A DNA stretch of 64,000 nucleotides from Saprospiraceae bacterium (GCA_016715965.1 JADJXG010000001.1:2671501-2735500), one strand, 5' to 3'. Shown: positions 34,903 through 42,002, counted from the stretch's first letter. Translations and numbers: made by a program. The notes: generated by a model not told the origin, from the sequence alone.

Positions 34903-34969
34903 AAACCATACACATTGCCAAGTCGCTCGAGCCAACACGCAAACCAAAACTTGGCAAAGAGTATGGTTT
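34903..34969 (+). repeat. Bulged-hairpin repeat, copy f
   Basis: AAACCATAC...GTATGGTTT outer stem, TTGCCAAGT/ACTTGGCAA inner stem, loop GAGCCAACACGCAAACC, tail CCCCAACGC. It closes the five-gene cassette about 40 bp before its attC site. Confidence 0.7.
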
Positions 34970-35007
34970 CCCCAACGCTGTCGAACAAATAAGATGATAG
35001 AAAGCCA

Positions 35008-35169
35008 GCAGCTAACACGGGCTTTGGCGTCAGGCGGGGTGATCCCGATTCGTGCCTCTCGGGACAAGCTGTGCAAACTTGGAGCTTTGTGCTTCTATTC
35101 AAGTTCAGTGCTGGTTGACAGTTTTGTGCTCCGAAACCCGCCCGAACGCAAAGCCCGAAAGCGTTCGAG
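35008..35169 (+). repeat. attC-like site 17 (long type)
   Basis: GCAGCTAAC (35008-35016) pairs with the cassette start GTTAGCTGC at 30633. The inner arms are GGGCTTTGGCGT and ACGCAAAGCCC. The crossover GTT at 35163 is followed by another ORF-less cassette. Confidence 0.86.
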
Positions 35170-35297
35170 GAAATGCCTTCGGCATTCCCTCGAACGGGCA
35201 CTGACTTTGTGCCATCGGAGATAGATGCCTTCGGCAAATCCCCGAACAATGGCTTTAAGCCATTGTAACGGCCCAAAGCCAGTGCCAGTTATGCACA
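35163..35297 (+). repeat. ORF-less cassette, copy 2, with attC site 18
   Basis: Same unit as at 30507: GTTCGAGG (35163) to CCTCGAAC (35188-35195), then the GGGCACTG/CAGTGCC arms. It ends at GTTATGCACA (35288-35297), which starts the HigBA cassette. Confidence 0.85.
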
Positions 35298-35340
35298 TTC
35301 AATAAAAATGTTAATAATAAAATAAAATAAAATAAAATAA

Positions 35341-35365
35341 AATACTAACTTTGTGCGTTAGTATT
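35341..35365 (+). promoter_or_regulatory. HigBA promoter with palindromic operator
   Basis: AATACTAAC and GTTAGTATT are perfect arms around TTTGTGC. The -7 box TAACTTTG (35346-35353) is embedded, so a repressor bound here would block transcription. Five AAAAT repeats precede it. The antitoxin HigA is the likely ligand. Confidence 0.65.
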
Positions 35366-35378
35366 GTGAAATGATATT

Positions 35379-35663
35379 ATGATATTGAGTTTTGGAGACA
35401 AGGAAACAAGTCTTGTGTGGGATGGAAGCATCTCTCAAAAACTACCAATAAAAATTCAACAGATCGCCCGCCGGAAACTTAGGATGATAAATAATTCACA
35501 CAATATCAATGATTTGCGTATTCCACCAGCGAATAGATTAGAAAAACTCGAAGGGAAAATATATAAAGGAATGTACTCTATCAGAATAAATGATAAGTGG
35601 AGAATTATCTTCGAATGGAATAGCCCAAATGCTTCAAATGTTAAAATTATAGATTACCATTAA
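35379..35663 (+). CDS. higB: HigB-type (RelE-fold) toxin
   Basis: 94 residues. The HigB pattern is visible: KIQQIARRKLRMINNSHNINDLRIPPANRLEKLEG, then YSIRINDKWRIIFEW near 67-81. These toxins cleave mRNA on the ribosome. The toxin gene precedes its antitoxin by 1 bp, the usual HigBA order. It is intact. Confidence 0.9.
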   Translation: MILSFGDKETSLVWDGSISQKLPIKIQQIARRKLRMINNSHNINDLRIPPANRLEKLEGKIYKGMYSIRINDKWRIIFEWNSPNASNVKIIDYH

Positions 35664-35664
35664 T

Positions 35665-35964
35665 ATGTCTAAATTAAAGAACATTCACCCAGGGGAAGTT
35701 CTGAAGAAGGAATTCTTAGAACCAATGGAGATAAGCATGTACAGATTATCAAAGGAAATTCTAGTGCCTCAGACCAGGATGTCTGAAATCATAAAGGGAA
35801 AGAGAAGCATTTCTGCTGATACAGCAATGAGATTGTCAATATATTTTGGGAATACCGCAAATTTTTGGTTAGGACTGCAGAATGATTTTGATATTGAGCA
35901 AGAGAAAAAATTAAAAAAAAAGGAATTTGCTAAAATTAAAGAGATAAAATATGACTGGGCATAA
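35665..35964 (+). CDS. higA: HigA antitoxin
   Basis: 99 residues. HigA-type helix-turn-helix: IHPGEVLKKEFLEPMEISMYRLSKEI...QTRMSEIIKGKRSISADTAMRLSIYFGNTANFWLGLQ. It neutralises HigB and represses the operon, probably at 35341. The stop lies within the attC-like site, as in many compact cassettes. Confidence 0.92.
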   Translation: MSKLKNIHPGEVLKKEFLEPMEISMYRLSKEILVPQTRMSEIIKGKRSISADTAMRLSIYFGNTANFWLGLQNDFDIEQEKKLKKKEFAKIKEIKYDWA

Positions 35965-36020
35965 CATCAGCTAGGATGACAGCGCAAGGCGCAATCGCAT
36001 GGCTGAGAAACGTTATGCTC
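35959..36020 (+). repeat. attC-like site 19 (62 bp)
   Basis: GCATAAC (35959-35965) pairs with the cassette start GTTATGC at 35288. GTTATGCTC (36012-36020) starts the next cassette. The inner arms are ATCAGC and GCTGAG, with AGCGC.GGCGC between them. Confidence 0.82.
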
Positions 36021-36093
36021 GACCATAATAAAAAGTTAGTAAAAAATAAAGTGTCGTATTAAAGAAACTATTATCTTTGTCAAAATGTTATGA

Positions 36094-36438
36094 ATGAAAG
36101 ACCTTTTTAGGGTTGAATTGCTTGATGAGGCTACTGAATTTATTGAGCAACTTGATCAAAAGACTAGAGATAAAGTCTTTTACAACCTTAAAAAAGCATC
36201 CAAAAAGCAGGATTCAGAATTATTTAAGCAATTGGACAATGAAATCTGATATTTTAGAACACTTTACAATCGGCAAAAAATCAGATTATTTGCATTTTGG
36301 GATAAACAAGATAAGAAAGATACGTTGGTCATTGCTACTCATGGTATTATAAAGAAAAGTGATAAACCTTCAATATCTGAAATAGATCACGCAAAAAATT
36401 TAAGGAAGCATTATTTAAATACGAAAAATTTAAAATAA
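36094..36438 (+). pseudogene. RelE/HigB-like toxin with a Trp-to-stop mutation
   Basis: The frame runs ATG (36094) to TAA (36436-36438) but holds an in-frame TGA at 36247-36249. Before it: MKDLFRVELLDEATEFIEQL...LDNEI. After it: YFRTLYNRQKIRLFAFWDKQ...LVIATHGIIKKSDK. In phage-derived Gp49-like toxins this spot is the conserved Trp of EIWYFR, so TGG to TGA inactivated the toxin. A -7 box TATCTTTG lies at 36072-36079. The 1-bp overlap (TAATG) with the antitoxin is kept. Confidence 0.85.
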
Positions 36439-36752
36439 TGAAAACAACAAGTTTAGATACTTTAATAGATAAACATATTGGAAAAATTGGAACTAAAAAA
36501 CGAGATGCATTTGAAAATGAACTTCGATTAGATTTACTTGGTGAGGCTGTGAAAAAGGCCAGAAAAGAAAGAAACCTAACACAAGAGCAACTTGGAAAAT
36601 TAGTGGGAGTACAAAAATCACAAATTTCAAAAATAGAAAATTCTGTAACTGACGCACGATTTGACACCATGTTAAAAGTTTTTAAAGCTCTAAAGGCCAA
36701 GGTAAACTTTAGTGTTGAGATTGATAAAACAAAACTAATGTTAAATGAATAA
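36438..36752 (+). CDS. Xre-family antitoxin
   Basis: 104 residues. The helix-turn-helix (LGEAVKKARKERNLTQEQLGKLVGVQKSQISKIENS, near 34-69) is followed by a short C-terminal strand region. It is the partner of the broken toxin before it and is intact. An antitoxin kept without its toxin could still give protection against related toxins. Confidence 0.88.
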   Translation: MKTTSLDTLIDKHIGKIGTKKRDAFENELRLDLLGEAVKKARKERNLTQEQLGKLVGVQKSQISKIENSVTDARFDTMLKVFKALKAKVNFSVEIDKTKLMLNE

Positions 36753-36763
36753 AATAAAGGCCA

Positions 36764-36831
36764 GAGCATAACAATGTATAAGACGATAAATCGGCTAACG
36801 CCTCGCATCGCTTATACTTGGACGTTCGAGG
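36764..36831 (+). repeat. attC-like site 20 (68 bp)
   Basis: GAGCATAAC (36764-36772) is the reverse complement of the cassette start GTTATGCTC at 36012. The inner arms are TGTATAAG.CGA and CG.CTTATAC. The crossover GTT at 36824 joins an ORF-less cassette. Confidence 0.87.
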
Positions 36832-36959
36832 AAATACCTTCGGCAATCCCTCGAACGGAGCACTGATTTTGTGCCATCGGAGATAGATGCCTTCGGCAAA
36901 TCCCCGAACAATGGCTTAAAACCATTATAACGGCCCAAAGCCAGTGCCCGGGAGAGCCA
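36824..36959 (+). repeat. ORF-less cassette, copy 3, with attC site 21
   Basis: GTTCGAGG (36824) to CCTCGAAC (36849-36856), then the usual arms. The right junction reads GGGAGAGCCA (36950). The end of the next cassette (TGGCTCTAAC at 37613) predicts GTTAGAGCCA, so GTT has mutated to GGG and this junction may be dead. Confidence 0.82.
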
Positions 36960-37003
36960 ATACCCAAATATATTAAAAGTTTTTTAGAAGGTAAATAATT
37001 GTT

Positions 37004-37011
37004 TACCTTTG
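37004..37011 (+). promoter_or_regulatory. -7 box of HicAB
   Basis: TACCTTTG lies 5 bp before the TTG at 37017, so the hicA transcript would be nearly leaderless. Confidence 0.5.
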
Positions 37012-37016
37012 CCTTA

Positions 37017-37208
37017 TTGAAGTGTTCTGAACTATATAGAATCTTGATTAAGGCTGGGTGGTTTCCAATCAGTCAAAAGGGATCGCATATTAAACTGAAG
37101 CATTTATTAAAAAGTAAAATAATAATTTTTCCAAATCATGGGAGTCAGGAAATCGGCAAGGGTCTTGAAATGAAAATTCTAAAACTAGCTGGAATTAAAA
37201 AAAAATGA
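37017..37208 (+). CDS. hicA: HicA-type toxin
   Basis: 63 residues if started at the TTG at 37017. The frame is open from 36999. The HicA fold is clear: CSELYRILIKAGWFPISQKGSHIKLKH with the catalytic His in GSHIKL, then IIIFPNHGSQEIGKGLEMKILKLAGI. HicA is a double-stranded-RNA-binding-fold mRNase. Its stop overlaps the hicB start by 4 bp. Confidence 0.85.
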   Translation: MKCSELYRILIKAGWFPISQKGSHIKLKHLLKSKIIIFPNHGSQEIGKGLEMKILKLAGIKKK

Positions 37209-37603
37209 AAACCAAAAGAATAGTAAAAATTGAAATAATAGTGGAGAAAACCAAAACTGGGTTCTCCGCCTACACTGAAAATTTACCAATATTTACAACA
37301 GGAAAAACTTTGGCACAACTAATAGGCAATGCCTATGAAGCCACTCAATTGTATTTTGAAGATAAAAAAAATAATTCAACCAAATTTACGATTAAATATC
37401 AAGTAGACTTCAAACAATTCTTTCAATACTATCGTGTTCTTAATGCTAAAGTAATTGCTGAGAAGATCGGTATGAATCCAACGTTGCTTTCTCAGTATGT
37501 ACAAGGAAAGAAAAAGCCATCTCAACAACAAACGGAAAGAATTATAAATGCAATACATGAATTGGGAGTTGAACTTTCCTCAATAAATCTGGTAAATGCA
37601 TAA
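37205..37603 (+). CDS. hicB: HicB-type antitoxin
   Basis: 132 residues. The N-terminal partial RNase-H-like HicB domain (IVEKTKTGFSAYTENLPIFTTGKTLAQLIGNAYEA) is followed by a C-terminal helix-turn-helix (NAKVIAEKIGMNPTLLSQYVQGKKKPSQQQTERI). It neutralises HicA and probably represses the operon. The ATG overlaps the hicA end. Confidence 0.9.
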   Translation: MKTKRIVKIEIIVEKTKTGFSAYTENLPIFTTGKTLAQLIGNAYEATQLYFEDKKNNSTKFTIKYQVDFKQFFQYYRVLNAKVIAEKIGMNPTLLSQYVQGKKKPSQQQTERIINAIHELGVELSSINLVNA

Positions 37604-37612
37604 AAAAAGTAC

Positions 37613-37746
37613 TGGCTCTAACAATGTACTTGCGGAAATGCCGCTTAAAAGATTTAACTTTCATTATCTGCAAACAGTGAAAAATAACTTTTTGCCTTTG
37701 GTTTGTTGATGAAAGCGTCACATCGCAAGTACTTGAACGTTCGAGG
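37613..37746 (+). repeat. attC-like site 22
   Basis: TGGCTCTAAC (37613-37622) matches the mutated cassette start GGGAGAGCCA at 36950. The inner arms are TGTACTTGCGG and CGCAAGTAC. The crossover GTT at 37739 is followed by an ORF-less cassette. Confidence 0.82.
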
Positions 37747-37874
37747 AAATATCTTCGGCATTCCTTCGAACGGGAACTGACTTTGTGCCATCGGAGATAG
37801 ATGCCTTCGGCAAATCCCCTGATAATGGCTTTAAGATATTATAACGGCCCAAAGCCAGTGCTCCGTTAGCGGTC
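37739..37874 (+). repeat. ORF-less cassette, copy 4, with attC site 23
   Basis: GTTCGAGG (37739) to CCTTCGAAC (ending 37771, one base changed), then the attC arms, ending at GTTAGCGGTC (37865-37874). Confidence 0.83.
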
Positions 37875-37917
37875 ACCCTATGACGACAACTACGAAGAAA
37901 ATATAGACACAAACAAA

Positions 37918-38712
37918 ATGGAAGGATTAATATCTCCAAAATACCAAATGAAGTTAGTTGAAGACGTTGAAAACGCTCTTTGGAATATGTTTGCGACATC
38001 TAAATATTAAAATGTAGAGAAGTATTTAGAAAAATGGCAGGTATTTGAAGATAGATACACGGACACCAATTTTCATATTGGTTGGAGACCGCAGTTTGAA
38101 ATCAAAAAACAAAAAGAAGGTGGCTCAATTGATTTAAAATCAACTTTACATTCTATAGACGGAGAAACTTTATTGAAAATCGCAATCGAATTAGGTGTTG
38201 ATACTCCAGACTTTATACCTTCAATCCCAACATTTAAGAATGTTCTAAAAGCTGACTATCAAACAGCCTATGACACATTTGTTAAATCTTATAAGCAAAT
38301 TGACATCGACCCAAGTTTAGCTGTTGGACTTGCGAACTCTGCACTTGAAAGCATAATAAAGGAAATTCTTAAAGACGATAGAATTGCAAGTAAAATAACT
38401 GGTGGAGAAACCCTATATAAACTGACTTCAATAATTTTAAAAGAGTTCAACTTAACAAATGACAACCATCCAAAAGAAATAAAAACAATCGGCAGTTCCC
38501 TTTTGGCAATAAATCAAGCAATTGAAAAACTTAGAAGTGAGAATACAAATTTTCACGGCACGACAACTGACGACTATTTAATTAACGATACCATTTACAC
38601 ATTTTTCGTTGTAAATACCGTTGCGACAGTTGGACTTTTTTTAAATTCGTATTACAAGACAAAGTTTCCTAAACCTGCACCTGCAATAGAAGATGACGGT
38701 TTACCATTTTAG
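37918..38712 (+). pseudogene. Abi_C-type abortive-infection gene with an in-frame stop
   Basis: The frame starts at ATG 37918 (MEGLISPKYQMKLVEDVENALWNMF), hits TAA at 38008-38010 after 30 codons and stays open in the same frame to 38712. The C-terminal part (DPSLAVGLANSALESIIKEILKD, then KTIGSSLLAINQAIEKLRSENTNFHGTT) resembles the Abi C-terminal domain of phage-defence proteins. An internal start at 38173 could give 179 residues carrying that domain alone. It sits among other defence-type cassettes. Confidence 0.75.
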
Positions 38713-38768
38713 GACAAGGACAAATGACATTTTACACTTTGAAATTGACAGTAAAAAAAGAAGGGCGA

Positions 38769-38915
38769 ACCGCTAACAGGCGTTTGGCTCAATGGCGGGT
38801 GACGTGGTTAATTGAACATTCTACCTCGCATCAATCCCAAAATTTTGTGTATGGTGTATTGACAGTTTTGTGCTCTATAACCCGCCAGATCGCATAAGCT
38901 GAACCGTTGGTCTTA
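38769..38915 (+). repeat. attC-like site 24 (long type)
   Basis: ACCGCTAAC (38769-38777) pairs with the cassette start GTTAGCGGT at 37865. GTTGGTCTTA (38906-38915) starts the VIT cassette. The left arm GGCGTTTGGCTCAATGGCGGG pairs only partly with CCCGCC.GAT.GC.TAAGC, so the site is partly decayed. Confidence 0.78.
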
Positions 38916-38932
38916 TATTTAAAACATGCAAA

Positions 38933-39643
38933 ATGAATGAAAAGATAACCATAGACAATTACTTAGAAAGCCATTTTATTCACCGAAGCAATTGGCTGAG
39001 AGCGGCAGTATTAGGGGCCAATGATGGTATTATTTCTATTTCAAGTCTTGCAATTGGCGTAGCCGCAGCAAGCACAAGCAGAGATGCAATTTTACTAGCC
39101 ACCATTGCCGGGCTGGTGGCCGGGGCATTGTCAATGGCGGCGGGTGAATATGTTTCCGTAAGCTCTCAAACAGACATAGAGAAAGCGGACATCGAAAGAG
39201 AAAAACAGGAACTCAAGAATATGCCGGAAATTGAATTAAACATTTTGGCGGATATCTATCAAAAACGAGGATTAAGCAGAGAAACTGCTTTGCAGGTGGC
39301 CAAAGAATTGACAGCTGCTGATGCTCTTGGTACCCATATCAGAGACGAACTGTGAATCAATGAAATAAGTCAGGCCCATCCCATACAAGCTGCCCTTGCT
39401 TCAGGCGCAGCATTCACAGCAGGTGGCCTATTGCCTCTCTTGGTGACCATTCTGGCACCTGTGAAAAATATGGAATATTTTCTTTACGGATTTACAATCA
39501 TTTCTTTGATCCTACTTGGAGCGATAGCAGCACGTACCGGCGGTTCAAGTATCAAGAAAGCCATTGTTCGAATTGTGATTTGGGGGACCATTGCAATGGT
39601 TTTGTCTGCTGCTGTAGGTTATCTCTTTGGTGTCAAGGTTTAA
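38933..39643 (+). pseudogene. VIT1/CCC1-family transporter with a Gly-to-stop mutation
   Basis: Together the two open parts encode a complete protein of about 235 residues: SNWLRAAVLGANDGIISISS, MAAGEYVSVSSQTD and, after the stop, INEISQAHPIQAALASGAAFTAGGLLPLL. This is the Fe/Mn vacuolar-transporter-like family. The in-frame TGA at 39353-39355 replaces the Gly of the usual DELGIN. The first part (140 residues) lacks the last membrane helices and should not work alone. Confidence 0.85.
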
Positions 39644-39729
39644 GTTCGGAAACGCATTGGTTCTTTATCAACTCCACAGACAAAATAGTACAGAAAAGAT
39701 GATATACCAGCACGTCAGAAAACCTTGGC

Positions 39730-39803
39730 GTTTGAAGAAATGCTTTCTGCATTATCCCCGACCAGATGCTTTAAGTCACAGTGATGATGCAAAGCCAGCG
39801 TCC
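39730..39803 (+). repeat. ORF-less cassette, decayed copy 5
   Basis: GTTTGAAGAAATGC matches GTTCGAGGAAATGC. It is followed by GCATTA, TCCCCGA, ATGCTTTAAG and AAAGCCAGCG pieces of the element, with about 50 bp missing from the middle. The right GTT is lost (TTT). Confidence 0.65.
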
Positions 39804-39969
39804 TTTGGCAAATCACTTAATTTGGAACCAATTATTAGTTGCAAATCTTGTATTTTTGTATATTTACTTTGTGAGTAAATTGCAGAAAATTTTACAGTGA
39901 ATAATCTAAGGTTCAGGAATCATAATTTATGCTGAATTGAACTATGTTCTCTCTAAACTGAGATATTAA

Positions 39970-40128
39970 GAAATAAAAACTGGTAAATCGTGTTGCTCTC
40001 GTATAGCATTTTATAATGAGATTAAAAAATTGCTGATACGATTACACAAGCCTCACCCTGGAAATGAACGGAAGAATTATCAAGTAAAACTTATTTTATC
40101 TCAATTAGAACAAAATAAACTATTATAA
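39970..40128 (+). pseudogene. HicA toxin remnant
   Basis: The frame SRIAFYNEIKKLLIRLHKPHPGNERKNYQ...QLEQNKLL matches the C-terminal two-thirds of the RLHKPHPGNE type of HicA. The N-terminus, including its start, is not readable upstream (stop at 39967). It lies directly before a HicB-like gene in the normal order. Confidence 0.7.
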
Positions 40129-40151
40129 ATGATAGATTAGAATTTGAGAAT

Positions 40152-40460
40152 GTGATTGGATCTGTTCACTTTTCTTCTATTGATGAAACATTTTTCGGCA
40201 AATCTGAAGGAATTAATGATTTGGTCACTTTCAAAGGGCCTTCAGTGAAAGAACTAATAAAGTCATTTGAAGAAGCGGTATTAGATTATAAGTTCTTATG
40301 CAAAGAAGCGGGGAAGAATGTGAATAAGTCATTTAAGGGGTCTTTTAATGTAAGAATTGATCCCAAACTTCATGATTTAGCATTCATCAAAGCAACCAAA
40401 GAAGGAATAAGTCTCAATCAATTTGTGCAAACTGCTTTGAAAAAACAACTGGTTGAATGA
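40152..40460 (+). CDS. hicB: HicB-type antitoxin, start eroded
   Basis: 102 residues if started at the GTG at 40152. The protein IGSVHFSSIDETFFGKSEGINDLVTFKGPSVKELIKSFEEAVLDY plus GSFNVRIDPKLHDLAFIKATKEGISLNQFVQTAL is a full HicB with a C-terminal ribbon-helix-helix. The frame is open back to 40119 but has no ATG where family members start, so translation may be lost. The partner toxin is broken. Confidence 0.7.
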   Translation: MIGSVHFSSIDETFFGKSEGINDLVTFKGPSVKELIKSFEEAVLDYKFLCKEAGKNVNKSFKGSFNVRIDPKLHDLAFIKATKEGISLNQFVQTALKKQLVE

Positions 40461-40537
40461 ACGCCATCCAGTGACATTGTACTTGACACCATGCCTCTGA
40501 AATAAGTATGTTTGACCATTGGCTTATGCCAGTTTCC

Positions 40538-40662
40538 ATCCGAAGAAATGCCTTCGACATTCCCACCAACGGGCACTGACTTTGTGTCATCGGAAATAGA
40601 TGCCTTCGGCAAATCCCCGAACAAGGACTTTAAACCATTGTTATGATCTAAAGCCAGCACCC
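40538..40662 (+). repeat. ORF-less cassette, decayed copy 6
   Basis: Full-length (125 bp) but with many substitutions: CCGAAGAAATGCCTTCG, ACGGGCACTGACTTTGTG, GATGCCTTCGGCAAATC, AAAGCCAGCACCC. Both flanking GTT triplets are changed (ATC and TAT). The next bases, TATAATCGCAAGC, recall the cassette start GTTAGCTGCAAGC at 30633. This is the last recognisable array repeat. Confidence 0.75.
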
Positions 40663-40717
40663 TATAATCGCAAGCTGACAATTTTAAAAATAAAATTTAA
40701 ACCTTAAATTTGATGAA

Positions 40718-41128
40718 ATGAAAACAACAAAACTTTCACTGACAATTTTGTCCATATTTTTGATTGCCCTAATTTCTTGCCAAAACAAGCAGCAAGAAAT
40801 GATGAACCAAGAAAGCAATCAGAATCTGATCGTACTTATAAAATACAAGACACTGCCCACAAAGAGTAATGAAGCCATATCAGGTTTAACAAAACTGATC
40901 GATGTGGTTAAAAATGAACCTGGGTTTGTGAAAATCACGATGCATCAAGATCCGAAGGATGAGTCAAATATTTTACTTTATGAAGCGTGGAGCGATGAAA
41001 ACTATTATAACGGTGATCATATGAAAACACCCCATTTGCAAAGTTTTATTCAAGACTCAAGGGCATTTTTGGCTGGACCTCCGGAAATTTCACAATGGAA
41101 GATCAGGCAAGAATTTGAACAAAAATAA
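40718..41128 (+). CDS. Lipoprotein with ABM-type monooxygenase domain
   Basis: 136 residues. Lipoprotein signal IFLIALISCQNK (Cys near 21), then an antibiotic-biosynthesis-monooxygenase-like ferredoxin fold (LIVLIKYKTLPTKSNEAISGLTKLIDVVKNEPGFVKITMHQDP, LLYEAWSDENYYNGDHMKTPHLQSFI). The substrate is unknown. It is probably the last cassette gene. No attC site is recognisable after it. Confidence 0.8.
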   Translation: MKTTKLSLTILSIFLIALISCQNKQQEMMNQESNQNLIVLIKYKTLPTKSNEAISGLTKLIDVVKNEPGFVKITMHQDPKDESNILLYEAWSDENYYNGDHMKTPHLQSFIQDSRAFLAGPPEISQWKIRQEFEQK

Positions 41129-41329
41129 ATCAACAGCAGTCATATACAGCTGTCCCATGGTGGAGCTTCTGTGGTTTATTCATCCTGATAGGCATCGGGA
41201 TTGTGGATCCATAGTCCTTACTGCTTGATAGATCCCGCAACTTCGGGACTTGGAAGTCGCCGGTTTCATTTAGCTGCATCATGTTAAAGGACATTTTGAA
41301 CGATACCCGCAAATAAACAATAAACAAGT

Positions 41330-41746
41330 ATGAATGGATTTAAAATAACAACATCGGACAACCAAGAAATAAAATTTGAATTTTATCTTTAACATGCACC
41401 GCTTACTTCAAAAGCTTTTGTGGAAATATTGCCATTTACAAGGACGTTTCATCACGCAAGGGTCTCGGGACAAGAAATTTGGATTGACAATGTTCCGCCA
41501 CTTGACATTATTCAAGAAAACGCATCCGTATTCACAGAACCGGGAGAGGTGGTATTTGGACCGGCCAAGCCTTTCAGAGCAAAGACAGCAAACTGTTTTG
41601 GAATTTATTATGGCGAAGGCAAAGGGCTAGATGCCTGTAACATTTTCGCAAAGGTAATCGACAGTGACAAACAAAAATTGATTGAGATTGGAACTAGGAT
41701 ATGGAAAAATGGGGCACAGGACTTAACAGTTTCTGCTTTGGATTAA
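41330..41746 (+). pseudogene. DUF3830-like gene with an in-frame stop
   Basis: ATG 41330 opens MNGFKITTSDNQEIKFEFYL. TAA at 41390-41392 interrupts, and the same frame continues HAPLTSKAFVEILPFTRTFHHARVSGQEIWIDNVPPLD...ASVFTEPGEVVFGP to 41746. This matches DUF3830 (cyclophilin-like), where the interrupted residue is normally Glu or similar. An internal start (41420) would give 108 residues. Confidence 0.75.
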
Positions 41747-42002
41747 ATAATGGATCGACTTTCCAGGGCAAGAATGAAAAAAGCCCTGCCTATTGTGGTT
41801 AGGGAGGGCGGGGGCTTGTCATTTGTTTGTTTTGTGAAGTTCATTCGATGAATTACTTTTGCAGGATAGAAAGTGCATTTGAGCATGGGATGAAACGCCA
41901 AATCTTTATGTTTTGGAGCCATGCACTTTTTGGATCTAACAGACCTTGGTGGTGAACTGAAAATTTTAAATATCGTTACAAATTGTACCAAACCTTCACT
42001 TT

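Noticed and set aside
30507..37874. Repeated 126-bp units taken as a CRISPR array
   Set aside because: Copies are far apart (0.9 to 4.5 kb), differ in flanks by whole genes, have no short regular spacers, and no cas gene is present.
36247..39355. TGA read as an amino acid (recoded genetic code)
   Set aside because: The two in-frame TGA codons stand for different residues (Trp and Gly), other interruptions are TAA, and many intact genes here end with TGA (for example at 18490, 40460 and 43045).
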